A program made the translations under genes and the position numbers. A DNA stretch of 64,000 nt from Proteus penneri. Its GTDB lineage: Bacteria > Pseudomonadota > Gammaproteobacteria > Enterobacterales > Enterobacteriaceae. The notes below the pieces were generated by a model. That model was not told the origin of the DNA, did not search any database, and saw nothing but the letters and a program-made list of their open reading frames with translations. Below, piece by piece: positions 21,164 to 30,401 of the stretch. Position 1 is the stretch's first letter, and every line of letters begins with the position of its first letter. The DNA lies in the NCBI RefSeq assembly GCF_003144535.1, contig NZ_PHFJ01000002.1:186001-250000 (forward strand), in the 5' to 3' direction.

Positions 21164-21727
21164 ATGAAATTAATTAAATTTAAAAAGAAAGTAATTATTT
21201 TATTTCTCACTCTATATCTATTCCCTTTAATAGCATCATCACAAGATTCTATTAAATATAATTTCTCTGTGCAATTTTTTAAAAATACATGTGATGTTGA
21301 AACACCTGAGAGTATTATTTTATCAAAAACACCTGATACAGGGATTGTGTCTTCAATAGATATCAAAAATGATTCAATTAATATTCCTTTTACTATAGGT
21401 TTACAAAAATGCACATCAAAAGATTTAAGTAATGTTAGCATATATATTTCTCAAGGAAACACATTAGCAGATACAACTAATTTTTTTAATAATAAAGCAG
21501 ATGGTAATATTGGGGTTCAGATAAAGGACGTTGCTAATAATAGAGTATTCTCAGTCAATACTTCTAATTCTGCGGCACCTGATCCTAATTCTATTGTGTG
21601 GGATAATATAAAATCAGAAGCTGAAAAGAAACAATTAACAGCATCTCTTCGCTGTAAAACTGAAAATTGCGAACCAGATATTGGTTTATTTACAGCTTCT
21701 GTGACATTAAGTTACTATGTTAACTAA
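21164..21727 (+). CDS. Minor fimbrial subunit (2)
   Basis: 187-residue pilin-like protein. Signal peptide about 1-26 (LIASSQ/DS). Cys43-Cys83 match the first pilin in spacing, and a second pair (LRCKTENC) sits near the C terminus, as in the preceding subunit. C-terminal strand VTLSYYVN. The ATG at 21164 has CAGGAG six bases upstream; the GTG two codons earlier overlaps the previous stop. The two minor subunits look like diverged paralogues, each with the extra cysteine pair. Confidence 0.82.
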   Translation: MKLIKFKKKVIILFLTLYLFPLIASSQDSIKYNFSVQFFKNTCDVETPESIILSKTPDTGIVSSIDIKNDSINIPFTIGLQKCTSKDLSNVSIYISQGNTLADTTNFFNNKADGNIGVQIKDVANNRVFSVNTSNSAAPDPNSIVWDNIKSEAEKKQLTASLRCKTENCEPDIGLFTASVTLSYYVN

Positions 21728-21748
21728 AAGATAAATAAAGTAGGAGAT

Positions 21749-22480
21749 ATGAAAAAAATATTATTAATAAAGTGTATAATCTATTTATTTATTTCTAGTT
21801 TTTCTTTATACACTATTGCGGGCGTTTCTTTAAAACAGACCCGTGTTATTTTTAAAGCAACAGATAAAAGTAAAAGTGTTGTTATTTATAATAATTCTCC
21901 TAATCTTTACTTAGCACAAAGCCAAATAAACTTGACACTGAATAATCAACAAATTGATAATAGTTTTATTATTATTCCGCCACTTGTTAGAGTCGAGCCT
22001 AATCTATCAAGTACAGTGAAAATTTTACCTCAGTCATTATCACATTTACCTAAGGATAAAGAGTCTGTTTTTTTTATAGCAATACAGTTAATACCAGAAA
22101 GTAAAAAAATAAATAGTCAAGAAAAGAGCGAAATAAATACAGAAATTACTGTTGTTACAAGATTTGTAATAAAATTATTTTATCGCCCTGAATCATTGCT
22201 TGAAAAGAGTAGTAGTGATTTTGCTGATAAACTATCCTTTTCATTAGTTAATAACAAACTGGTGATAAAAAACCCTAGTCCATATTTTATGTCACTATCT
22301 CAATTAAAATTAAATGGAGTTTTATATTCTTCACCTATCCCAGTAATGGTTCCGCCATTATCGGAAATAGCTTTAGATAATAATGAAAAAGTGAAAGATG
22401 TTAGTTGGCAAATTATTGATGATTTTGGTGGATATTCATCTGTTTATTCACAATCCTTAATTGAAAAAAACAATAGATAA
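21749..22480 (+). CDS. PapD-like periplasmic fimbrial chaperone (2)
   Basis: 243-residue chaperone with signal peptide about 1-24 (TIAG/VS). Anchoring residues are present as Arg32 (KQTRVIF) and Lys142 (FVIKLFYRPESL). The protein is clearly related to chaperone 1 but diverged along its whole length, as expected when separate chaperones serve different subunits. TAGGAGATATG gives a good ribosome site. It ends seven bases before the ATG of the third chaperone. Confidence 0.88.
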   Translation: MKKILLIKCIIYLFISSFSLYTIAGVSLKQTRVIFKATDKSKSVVIYNNSPNLYLAQSQINLTLNNQQIDNSFIIIPPLVRVEPNLSSTVKILPQSLSHLPKDKESVFFIAIQLIPESKKINSQEKSEINTEITVVTRFVIKLFYRPESLLEKSSSDFADKLSFSLVNNKLVIKNPSPYFMSLSQLKLNGVLYSSPIPVMVPPLSEIALDNNEKVKDVSWQIIDDFGGYSSVYSQSLIEKNNR

Positions 22481-22487
22481 CATTATT

Positions 22488-23309
22488 ATGAAAAAAACTA
22501 ATATTCCCAAAAATATATTTAATATAAAGGTGTTGATTTTAACTTTTATGCTAATGTTCTTCTATAAAAGTACATTGGCTAGTGATATTCATTTAATGCA
22601 AAATAGCAATATCGATACAGGGATTAGTTTTTCTTTAAAAAATTATATTTATAATGAATCTAGTAATGGTGTAAGCATAGAATTATCTAATAATAATGAT
22701 ATCAATTACTTAATAGAAACTTCTATTTTTGAAAATGATAATCAAAAAAATAATCCTAATAATTTAGGTAATGAAGTTCCTTTTATTATCTTACCTCCTT
22801 TATACAAGTTAGCACCTAATTCAGCTTTTAGTTGGAGAATAAAACGTTCTAGTAATGAATATAAAAATCAAAAATTACCAGAAGACAGAGAAACTTTATT
22901 TTGGATTGCATTAAGAGCAATTCCAGAAGAAAAAGAAAGAAAAAATAGTGATGATAAAAAAGAAACATCTTTAGTAGTAACACCGACATTTTTTTTTAAA
23001 TTAATTTATAGGCCTAAAAGTATTGAAGAACTCTCTGTAGAAAAAGTAGAGTCCGATAAAAAAATAGTTATAAAAAGAGAGGGTTCATCTATTTTATTAA
23101 CTAATAACTCTCCTTTATATATCACTTTTTCTAAGGTTTTAGTAGGTGAAACACCTTTATATTTTGAAAAAGGAAGACCTATTTTTTTACCTCCATTTAG
23201 TCAGAAAAATTTAGTGATTCCACCTAATGTTTCTGGTGATATTTATTGGCAACTAAGTGATGAAAATATGCTTGATCTAAAACTTCATCGTTTAGAGAGT
23301 AACATTTAA
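22488..23309 (+). CDS. Divergent PapD-like fimbrial chaperone (3)
   Basis: 273-residue protein with an N-terminal signal (about 12-32) and a two-domain chaperone layout: LPEDRETLFWIALRAIP and FFFKLIYRPKS match the family, giving Lys171. The G1/A1-strand Arg of the other two chaperones is absent: the aligned segment reads SFSLKNYIYNES with no Arg. The ATG at 22488 has no clear ribosome site; an in-frame TTG at 22461 overlaps the previous gene. It may be a subunit-specific chaperone with altered binding or a decaying copy. Confidence 0.75.
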   Translation: MKKTNIPKNIFNIKVLILTFMLMFFYKSTLASDIHLMQNSNIDTGISFSLKNYIYNESSNGVSIELSNNNDINYLIETSIFENDNQKNNPNNLGNEVPFIILPPLYKLAPNSAFSWRIKRSSNEYKNQKLPEDRETLFWIALRAIPEEKERKNSDDKKETSLVVTPTFFFKLIYRPKSIEELSVEKVESDKKIVIKREGSSILLTNNSPLYITFSKVLVGETPLYFEKGRPIFLPPFSQKNLVIPPNVSGDIYWQLSDENMLDLKLHRLESNI

Positions 23310-23336
23310 TAACAATTTAAGGAATGGCATAAAATT

Positions 23337-25895
23337 ATGAAGTGTTTTAAATTGAATAATATAAAGGGATTTACAAATTTTATCTGTATTTTATACCTTA
23401 CTATGCCATCTCTAGCTAAAGCTGATAATTACTTTGATCCTAATTTATTAATGCAAGGATCAGAAGATATTGATTTAAGTCAGTTTTATCAGGAAAATAC
23501 ACTTTCAGTAGGAACTTATAATTTAAACGTTAATGTTAATTTATCTCCTATGGGAGATTATGATATAAAGTTTGAAAAGAATGATCAGGGTAAAGTTATA
23601 CCAACATTAACACCTAAATTATTACAACTATTTGGTGTTGATGTAGATAAAATAAAAGATTTAAAAGGGTTAGCTGATGATACTGTTATTTTTAATATAG
23701 AACAGTATATTCCTAATGCTAAATTAACTGAAGATATTAGTCAGTTAACGCTAAATATTTCAATCCCTCAAGTTTATATGAAAAGTTCTTTTGGTGGGGA
23801 AATTCCTCCTGAGCTATTAGATGATGGGGTTACTGCCTTATTATTTAACTATATGGCTAACTTTTCTAGGAATAAACAAACGTCTTCAGGTACATCAAAT
23901 AGTTCTAATGTATATGTTAATTTAAATGGTGGGGCAAATATTGGTCCATGGCGTTTACGTACAACTTATAGTTATTCTAAAGACTCTGTAAAATCGGAAA
24001 ATAATGTAAATTTTAAAAATACTTATTCCAAATTCTCTAATACCTATATTATGCGGGCAATCAATCATCTCGCATCAACTTTAAAAATGGGTGAAGTTAG
24101 TACGAGTGGTAATTTATTTGATAGTATTCCAATGAAAGGGATCTCTTTAGCAACTAATGTGTTAATGAGACCTAGTAGCATGCGCGGATTTGCGCCTGTT
24201 GTTTCGGGGGTTGCTAATTCTAATGCGACAGTTACTATTCGCCAAAATGGTAATATTATCTATCAAACATTTGTAGCTCCTGGTAATTTTAAAATTGAAG
24301 ATATCCCAGCTAGTGGTAACTCTGGGGATTTAGAAATTACTATCGAAGAAGAAGATGGTTCTAAACGGGTTACGACACAACCTTATTCATCTTTACCATT
24401 GATGACTCGCGAAGGGCAGTTTGAGTATGAATTTGCTGCTGGTAAATATGATGGTTCAATACGAGAAAATTCTAAGAAAAGTAATTTCGTATTAGGAACT
24501 TTAGTTTATGGTTTACCAAAAAATATTACATTATATGGTGGTGCGTTACTCGCTAAAGATTATTCTTCTCTGGTCGTTGGTACTGGCTTCTCTTTAGGCT
24601 CATTTGGTGCTCTTTCTACTGATGTGACTTTATCTCGTGCGAAACTAGATAACACTTATACAGGTAAATCTTACCGCCTACGCTATTCGAAAAGTATGTT
24701 ATCAACAGGAACATCTTTTGATTTAACAACATTACGATATTCAACATCAGATTATTACTCTTTTTCAGACTTTAACGGTTATGGTTATAATTTAAAAGAT
24801 AATATAGCCCCTTGGTTAGGTTATAGACAGCGTTCAAGTTTTCAAACAACTATTTCTCAGTCTTTAGGCTACTATGGCTCTATTTATTTGAGGGGAGCAA
24901 GAACGAATTATTGGGGAAATGATAATAAAAATACAACATTAAGTGTTGGTTATAATACCAATATAAAAAATATCAATTTTAACGTGGATTACAGTATCGA
25001 TCGGCTAAAAACAGCCAGTAATAATTGGCCAGAGAATCATCGACTAAACTTTACCATGAGTATGCCGTTCAGTGTATTATCCAATGCTGAAAGGTTTAGC
25101 TCTATGTCAGCAAATTATATGTTAACCACTGATAATAACCATAATACTTATCAACAAGTGGGTATCACAGGTGGGGCGCTAGACAATAAATTAGCTTATG
25201 GTGTTTATCAACAATATAATAATGTTAACTCAGATTATGGTGGCAGTCTCAACACTAATTATTCTGGTAATATTATTAATGCTGGACTAGGTTATAGTTA
25301 CTCCCGAAATAATCAAAATATTAATGCTAATTTAAGTGGTGGGGTGGTTGCACACTCTAAAGGAGTAACATTATCACCATTATTAGGTTCAAATATTGCT
25401 GTAGTGAGTGCTGAAAACGCAAGAGGAGGCGAGTTAACTACTGGACAAAGCTTTGATTATTTCGATAACGCCGTTGTTACTCAACTTTCTGAATACAACC
25501 GAAATGTTATAGCCATTGATGTAAATACATTACCTGATGATGTTACTTTTACTAATACATCAATGAATGTATATCCAACAGCAGGTGCTGTGCTTGCCAA
25601 ATCATTTAATACAAAGGTAGGCTACCAAGTTATTTTTAATTTGAGTAATTCCACTAAAAAAATTCCATTTGGGGCTGTGGCGACGCTTAATACTAAAGAT
25701 GAATTAAATGAATTACCTAATAATGGGCTAGTTGATAATTCTCAAAATCTTTATATGAGTGGTCTACCTAATTCAGGTCAGATAGATATTGAGTGGGGTA
25801 AGAATAAAAATACTTGTAAATTTGTTTACTCCGGATTAGATAAAATGACTATAAATGATAATCCAATTAGAAATGTTAATGTCATTTGTGAATAA
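23337..25895 (+). CDS. Outer-membrane fimbrial usher
   Basis: 852-residue FimD/PapC-type usher that secretes and assembles the subunits. Signal peptide to about residue 29, mature start DNYFDPNLL. Visible parts are the N-terminal chaperone-binding domain, a long beta-barrel with the plug region (SMRGFAPVVSGVANSNATVTI, GNFKIEDIPASGNSGDLEITI) and C-terminal domains ending with a Cys pair (NTCKF ... VICE). The cysteine pair usual in the FimD N-terminal domain is missing (IPTLTPKLL ... ADDTVIFN). It follows chaperone 3 by 27 bases. Confidence 0.93.
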   Translation: MKCFKLNNIKGFTNFICILYLTMPSLAKADNYFDPNLLMQGSEDIDLSQFYQENTLSVGTYNLNVNVNLSPMGDYDIKFEKNDQGKVIPTLTPKLLQLFGVDVDKIKDLKGLADDTVIFNIEQYIPNAKLTEDISQLTLNISIPQVYMKSSFGGEIPPELLDDGVTALLFNYMANFSRNKQTSSGTSNSSNVYVNLNGGANIGPWRLRTTYSYSKDSVKSENNVNFKNTYSKFSNTYIMRAINHLASTLKMGEVSTSGNLFDSIPMKGISLATNVLMRPSSMRGFAPVVSGVANSNATVTIRQNGNIIYQTFVAPGNFKIEDIPASGNSGDLEITIEEEDGSKRVTTQPYSSLPLMTREGQFEYEFAAGKYDGSIRENSKKSNFVLGTLVYGLPKNITLYGGALLAKDYSSLVVGTGFSLGSFGALSTDVTLSRAKLDNTYTGKSYRLRYSKSMLSTGTSFDLTTLRYSTSDYYSFSDFNGYGYNLKDNIAPWLGYRQRSSFQTTISQSLGYYGSIYLRGARTNYWGNDNKNTTLSVGYNTNIKNINFNVDYSIDRLKTASNNWPENHRLNFTMSMPFSVLSNAERFSSMSANYMLTTDNNHNTYQQVGITGGALDNKLAYGVYQQYNNVNSDYGGSLNTNYSGNIINAGLGYSYSRNNQNINANLSGGVVAHSKGVTLSPLLGSNIAVVSAENARGGELTTGQSFDYFDNAVVTQLSEYNRNVIAIDVNTLPDDVTFTNTSMNVYPTAGAVLAKSFNTKVGYQVIFNLSNSTKKIPFGAVATLNTKDELNELPNNGLVDNSQNLYMSGLPNSGQIDIEWGKNKNTCKFVYSGLDKMTINDNPIRNVNVICE

Positions 25896-26165
25896 ATTTA
25901 TAACACAATAACGTTTTAATATACTTAATGAAATTGACTATTCTAATGCGGTGAGTTTTCGGTTTAATTTTAGGTATAGAGACTAAAATAATTAAGGGTG
26001 AATAATGTATGAAATGAAAGAAGAGCAGATAATATAAAAATAAGAGTAATATTGCTAATTATATTATAAATATAACTCTATTAAGGATGACTCAACCCTT
26101 AAATATTCAATTAAATTATCATTAACGTGGTAATAAATTTTAAAATGTAAAGCGGAAACTGTAAA

Positions 26166-27287
26166 ATGAAATTTACTAAGATAAGCTTTTTTTTACTATT
26201 AATATCATTTTCTCAGATGACTTATGCACTTACTGTTCCTGATGGTAGTACGGGATATATTGGAGAATTTTATCCTACGCAGTCTTACCTAAGAGTGAAA
26301 GTTAGTAACGCTAACCGAGATCAAGGGACGACAGGCGTTAACAATACCAGAAGTTATTGTAATAAAGGTAATAATGCGGTAGGGAATTTTCTATTTCCGT
26401 TACCTGGAGGACAGGACGGTGAATATGGTCTGAGACTGTATAATAAAAATGCAAGTCCTGAGGAAAATAAAACAAATTATCTAGTTGCTGCGATTAATGG
26501 CACAATAGTAATTGAACATGTACCTAATGACCGTGGTACACCTCATTACGCTTATATTAATTTAAATCGAGGAAATGCGAGCTCAATTACAGGTGAAAAG
26601 AGCGATACTATTCTTACCAATGGTCCATTATGTTGGTATGGGTTTTATACGCGGTTCCAGAGTTCACAATTACGTATAAAATCTTATTCTATTTATGCTG
26701 TTGGCAATGTAAAACCAGGTATTTATGATTTTGTTGCCCCTTTATATTGGTCGGCAGCACAACCTAAGACAGGTGGTGATGGGTATATCGTAGATACGGT
26801 TCCTTTTTCATTTGATGATGGCCCTATTCATGTTTTAAAAAAGTGTAATGTGACACCGATGAGTTCAACTAATATACAGTTTGCACCTCAATTAGCTAAG
26901 CAATATAGCTCACCTAAATTACTTGATAAATATCTAGCTGGTATTATGGTGTCTTGCCCTAACAATGGAAGTCTCTATGTTTCATTAAAACCTTTTGGCG
27001 AATTAGTTGATTCAAGCAAGACAGGCATGAAGATGAAGCCAGATAATCCATTAAATGCTAACGAAGTAGCGCCTTACATTTCCGTTTCTGACGGTGAAAA
27101 ATCGGTAACTGATGCCATTTGTAATAAAAATGATTCGAATGCTTTTGAATTTTATAATGGAAAACAGTTGGGTTCTTATAAAGATAGTTCTTTAATGAAA
27201 TCATTATCATTTAATCTTTGTGCTCAAGGTAATGTCCCTGCCAATAATTATAAAGGGAGTATAGATGTTTCTATTCTGGTTGAATAA
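26166..27287 (+). CDS. Probable two-domain fimbrial tip adhesin
   Basis: 373-residue secreted protein, signal peptide to about residue 21 (TYA/LTVPDG). About twice pilin length: an N-terminal domain with a Cys pair (SYCNKGN and GPLCWYGF) and a C-terminal pilin domain beginning near KKCNVTPMSS and ending SIDVSILVE. That is the layout of tip adhesins. The GPLCWYGF ... LRIKSYSIY block is loosely reminiscent of the F17G/GafD lectin fold; that is a guess. A 270-base gap separates it from the usher, so it may have its own promoter. The receptor is unknown. Confidence 0.75.
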   Translation: MKFTKISFFLLLISFSQMTYALTVPDGSTGYIGEFYPTQSYLRVKVSNANRDQGTTGVNNTRSYCNKGNNAVGNFLFPLPGGQDGEYGLRLYNKNASPEENKTNYLVAAINGTIVIEHVPNDRGTPHYAYINLNRGNASSITGEKSDTILTNGPLCWYGFYTRFQSSQLRIKSYSIYAVGNVKPGIYDFVAPLYWSAAQPKTGGDGYIVDTVPFSFDDGPIHVLKKCNVTPMSSTNIQFAPQLAKQYSSPKLLDKYLAGIMVSCPNNGSLYVSLKPFGELVDSSKTGMKMKPDNPLNANEVAPYISVSDGEKSVTDAICNKNDSNAFEFYNGKQLGSYKDSSLMKSLSFNLCAQGNVPANNYKGSIDVSILVE

Positions 27288-27310
27288 AGCACAATTTTAA
27301 TTTATTTGTA

Positions 27311-27395
27311 GCCATCAATTAATATATTGGAGTACGGTTTATAATTCAGTTATTAGATGTTACTTCAATGAGTTAATATTGATTGATGGCTTTTT
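27311..27395 (+). terminator. Long-loop hairpin closing the fimbrial operon
   Basis: GCCATCAATTAATAT (27311-27325) pairs with ATATTGATTGATGGC (27376-27390) with one mismatch across a 50-base loop, followed by T5. Position and T-run suggest a terminator for the adhesin transcript. Confidence 0.6.
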
Positions 27396-27434
27396 ATGTA
27401 ATGTTGATTTTTTAAGATGTCTGTGAAAGGTTTG

Positions 27435-27629
27435 TCATCTTTCGTAACTAGACGCTCTTTCAAGTAAATTATCTTTAACCATACTATTTAGTATTCTGCG
27501 AGTGGATTCGATAATACTTTTCTTATCACAAGAATCCATTCCTTTAAGCATATAAAATACGCCTGAAACATCAAAAAGAGAGGCGCCAATTTCACTTATT
27601 ACCCATTCAAGATTACTAGGTTTAAATAA
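27435..27629 (-). pseudogene. Unrecognised gene remnant downstream of the adhesin
   Basis: On the minus strand 64 codons are open and read as convincing protein (LEWVISEIGASLFDVSGVFY, then STRRILNSMVKDNLLERASS), with higher G+C than the bases around it. There is no start codon until Met in FYMLKG, and no ribosome site. I do not recognise the family; the helix-rich tail could be a small regulator. Most likely the remains of a gene that once flanked the fimbrial locus. Confidence 0.35.
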
Positions 27630-27725
27630 TTATCTATTTTAGGGGAAGAATTTATACTCAGCAGTTTGAGTAACTTCCCCTATATTTTAAATAATTAATT
27701 AGATAGAAATAACTGATTATTATTT

Positions 27726-29060
27726 TTAATAATAGTTTTTTATACTTTTATTCTCAGAAACTAAATTATCATCAGCAAAGTCTTCTCTGGATATTCTTCC
27801 ACTAAAAACATCATTCATTCTTTCTTTATCTAAGGCATTTTCCCATCGTGCGACAACAATGCAAGCACAGGCATTACCCACAATATTGGTTAAAGCGCGA
27901 CACTCTGACATAAAGCGGTCGATGCCTAAGATAAGCGCCATACCAGCAACGGGAACACTAGGAACAACCGATAATGTTGCTGCTAAAGTAATAAAACCAG
28001 CCCCCGTGACACCTGCAGCACCTTTTGAACTGATCATGGCAACAAAGAGTAATGTAATCTGTTCTGTTAATGACAAATCTACGCCCGTTGCTTGTGCAAT
28101 AAATAAGGCCGCCATGGTCATATAGATATTAGTGCCATCTAAATTAAAGGAGTAACCCGTTGGAATAACTAAGCCGACAACCGATTTTTTACAGCCTAAA
28201 CTCTCCATTTTATTCATTAACGTGGGTAGCGCGGCTTCAGATGAAGAGGTACCTAATACTAACCATAACTCATCTTTAATGTATTTGATTAAAGAGAGAA
28301 TGGAGAAGCCGTTATATTTAGCTACAGCGCCTAATACAACGAGAACAAAAAGTAATGCAGTAAGATAAAAAGTAATGACTAACAACATTAAATTGCCAAT
28401 AGAAGAAATACCATATTTGCCTATTGTAAAAGCCATGGCACCAAAGGCACCAATAGGTGCTAACTTCATTAGCATACTAACCATCTTAAAGATAGGAGCA
28501 CAAAGATGCTGTAAGAATTTTAATACAGGTTCACCTTGTGAGCCGATTGATGCTAATGCTAGACCAAAAATCACAGAAACAAACAATACTTGTAAGATAT
28601 TGCCGTTAACTAAAGGGCTAACGATAGTGTCAGGGATGATATTCATTAAAAAATCAACAAGAGAAGAACTATGTGCTTGAGTGACATACATTTCTACTCG
28701 GCTACTATCTAATGATTCAGGAGAGATGTTTAAGCCATCACCAGGACGAATAATGTTGGCAGTGATTAATCCAATCACAAGTGCAATCGTAGAAAATGTT
28801 AGGAAGTAAATCATTGATTTACCAGCCACTTTTCCGACTGCTTTCATGTTATTCATACCTGCAATACCCGTTACTACAGTTAAGAAGATAACCGGTGCAA
28901 TGATCATTTTTACAATTTTGATAAATCCATCACCTAGTGGTTTAAAGGATTCACCAACATCAGGGTAAAAATGCCCTAATAGAATACCGAAAATGATAGC
29001 AATAATAACTTGAATATATAACACACGATAAAGGGGGAGCTTGCGGGATGAAGTCTGCAT
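27726..29060 (-). CDS. dctA: C4-dicarboxylate:proton/sodium symporter DctA
   Basis: Aerobic uptake of succinate, fumarate and malate. 444 residues of the DAACS (glutamate transporter-like) family, collinear with E. coli DctA (428). Diagnostic stretches: [17 protein letters not shown], the serine-rich hairpin loop [30 protein letters not shown] and the [14 protein letters not shown] hairpin. The C-terminal tail beyond the last helix is longer than in E. coli. The gene is separated from the fimbrial operon by a convergent terminator region. Confidence 0.93.
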   Translation of the reverse strand: MQTSSRKLPLYRVLYIQVIIAIIFGILLGHFYPDVGESFKPLGDGFIKIVKMIIAPVIFLTVVTGIAGMNNMKAVGKVAGKSMIYFLTFSTIALVIGLITANIIRPGDGLNISPESLDSSRVEMYVTQAHSSSLVDFLMNIIPDTIVSPLVNGNILQVLFVSVIFGLALASIGSQGEPVLKFLQHLCAPIFKMVSMLMKLAPIGAFGAMAFTIGKYGISSIGNLMLLVITFYLTALLFVLVVLGAVAKYNGFSILSLIKYIKDELWLVLGTSSSEAALPTLMNKMESLGCKKSVVGLVIPTGYSFNLDGTNIYMTMAALFIAQATGVDLSLTEQITLLFVAMISSKGAAGVTGAGFITLAATLSVVPSVPVAGMALILGIDRFMSECRALTNIVGNACACIVVARWENALDKERMNDVFSGRISREDFADDNLVSENKSIKNYY

Positions 29061-29587
29061 AAAAATTCCCTGTAACTGAAAGATATTGACTAAATAAAAA
29101 AGAAATTATGATGTAAATTATTATTTACATTTATTTTGTTGTAACAGGTAACTTAAAGGTATGAGTAAATCAGGTCAATAAAATAAAGTTGATTTTATCA
29201 AATATTGTGCTCTTCATCTAAAAAATTAGATTTAATTTCAATTTATCGCTATTTTTGAAATTTATTTTTCTTATATCAATAGGTTAATGAATCTATGTTT
29301 TGTTTTGATTTATCATATTTATTTAATGGGTTGTGTATTTGATTTTATTTTTTGGTGAATAAAATGATTTAAATGTAAATAATTATGAAAAAGAGGATTT
29401 AAGGAAAGAATGTGTCGTCAATTATTTGTTTTTATTAAATTTATTTTAAATGGGAATTAACTAACGATAAATTCATTAATTTAAATAAAACGTTAACTAA
29501 CAAACAAATAAGCCTTCAGAAAGAATAGTTATTATAATAACAATTACCCTTCGATTAGGGTAATTGTTAAAAATAGGTTAAATGTTT
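29061..29587. other. AT-rich dctA upstream region
   Basis: 527 bases without a coding frame. It contains the dctA promoter on the minus strand and the yeaK terminator hairpin at its far end. A 13-base dyad TTGAT-TTT-ATCAA lies at 29189-29201, one base short of FNR spacing. Nothing else is recognisable. Confidence 0.5.
29539..29568 (-). terminator. yeaK terminator hairpin
   Basis: Perfect 12-base arms AACAATTACCCT and AGGGTAATTGTT around a 6-base loop, 20 bases past the yeaK stop. The T-run on the minus strand is weak. Confidence 0.6.
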
Positions 29588-30088
29588 TTATTGTTGGTTT
29601 TCTTCATCTCGAATAAAAGAGATTAATTCAGGCTGTGCAATACGCTTATAATCTTGTGTATTAAGAATAATAGAACGCTCTAATGTACCTGCATTAAAAG
29701 CGAGTTCATCAAAACGTTCAAAAAGTAGAGGGTCGGCCACAAGCTTTAATGCAGGATGAAAACTAAAAGGCGGTATTGCGCCAAATACGCATTGAGTAAG
29801 ATCATCCACTTCTTTAGGGCTTGCCAGTGATGCTCTTGTTCCACCAATTTGGTGAGCGAGTTTTGTTAGATCAGCTTGTTTGTCGGCGGGTAATATTGCA
29901 AGAACATGCTGTTTAATGCCATTACCTTTTATATGGCAAACAAGTCCTTTTGCTCCCTGTCCTAATTGTGTTCCTCTGATTTTTGCAACTTCTTCAGAAC
30001 GACCTGCGGTAAGGTGTTCCATAATACGGTAAGTAGCGTGGTTTTTATCTAATAAAGCAGTAAGTTGCTCAAAAATAGTCAAAGACAT
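29588..30088 (-). CDS. yeaK: YbaK-superfamily aminoacyl-tRNA deacylase YeaK
   Basis: 166-residue trans-editing domain of the YbaK/ProX superfamily; collinear with E. coli YeaK, which hydrolyses mischarged aminoacyl-tRNA. Seen are IRGTQLGQGAKGLVCHIKGNG, GGTRASLASPKEV, and FGAIPPFSFHPALKLVADP, all matching YeaK rather than YbaK. The ATG at 30088 has CAGGAG six bases upstream; the TTG before it is not needed. Monocistronic. Confidence 0.9.
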   Translation of the reverse strand: MSLTIFEQLTALLDKNHATYRIMEHLTAGRSEEVAKIRGTQLGQGAKGLVCHIKGNGIKQHVLAILPADKQADLTKLAHQIGGTRASLASPKEVDDLTQCVFGAIPPFSFHPALKLVADPLLFERFDELAFNAGTLERSIILNTQDYKRIAQPELISFIRDEENQQ

Positions 30089-30401
30089 CAATGACTCCTG
30101 AATCTAATTGATTATTTATTAGAGTCATTATACGACTTTAAAAAAAATATTCTGCTGTGATGTTTATAGTTGGTTTTGATTATTTTGATAAGCTTTTCAA
30201 ATTATTTTATTACAAATAATAATATGTTAATAGTATTATCCTATTGAATTAATAGGGTAATTAGAATACCAATATTATATTTGTATACTATTATTATAAA
30301 TAAATTGATATTTATTCATTATTTTGATGATGATCAATTTAAGAATAAAAAGAATAGAACATATTAAAACATAGATTTAATTACTAAAAAGGAAGTCAAT
30401 A
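30089..30401. other. yeaK-yiaY divergent regulatory region
   Basis: 313 AT-rich bases between divergent yeaK and yiaY. The only clear site is the FNR box at 30324-30337. No coding sequence seen. Confidence 0.6.
30324..30337 (+). promoter_or_regulatory. Consensus FNR box upstream of yiaY
   Basis: TTGAT-GATG-ATCAA is an exact match to the FNR consensus TTGAT-N4-ATCAA. It is centred about 71 bases before the yiaY ATG. If it sits at -41.5 (class II) transcription would start near 30372, with an AT-rich -10 (CATATTAAA) at the right distance. This predicts anaerobic activation. Confidence 0.7.

Larger units (their letters stand above)
27288..27725. other. Gap between adhesin and dctA
   Basis: Holds the adhesin hairpin terminator and the minus-strand gene remnant listed separately. 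The stretch just before the dctA stop (27640-27725) is AT-rich with a weak hairpin (TAGGGGAAG ... CTTCCCCTA, about 27639-27684) that may end dctA. Confidence 0.5.

Noticed and set aside
21109-21441. 110-codon minus-strand frame in the fimbrial operon
   Set aside because: It lies across two well-supported pilin genes on the other strand and has no family features; the low G+C does not support it.
29189-29201. FNR site before dctA (TTGAT-TTT-ATCAA)
   Set aside because: Both halves match but the spacer is three bases instead of four, which puts the half-sites out of register for FNR.
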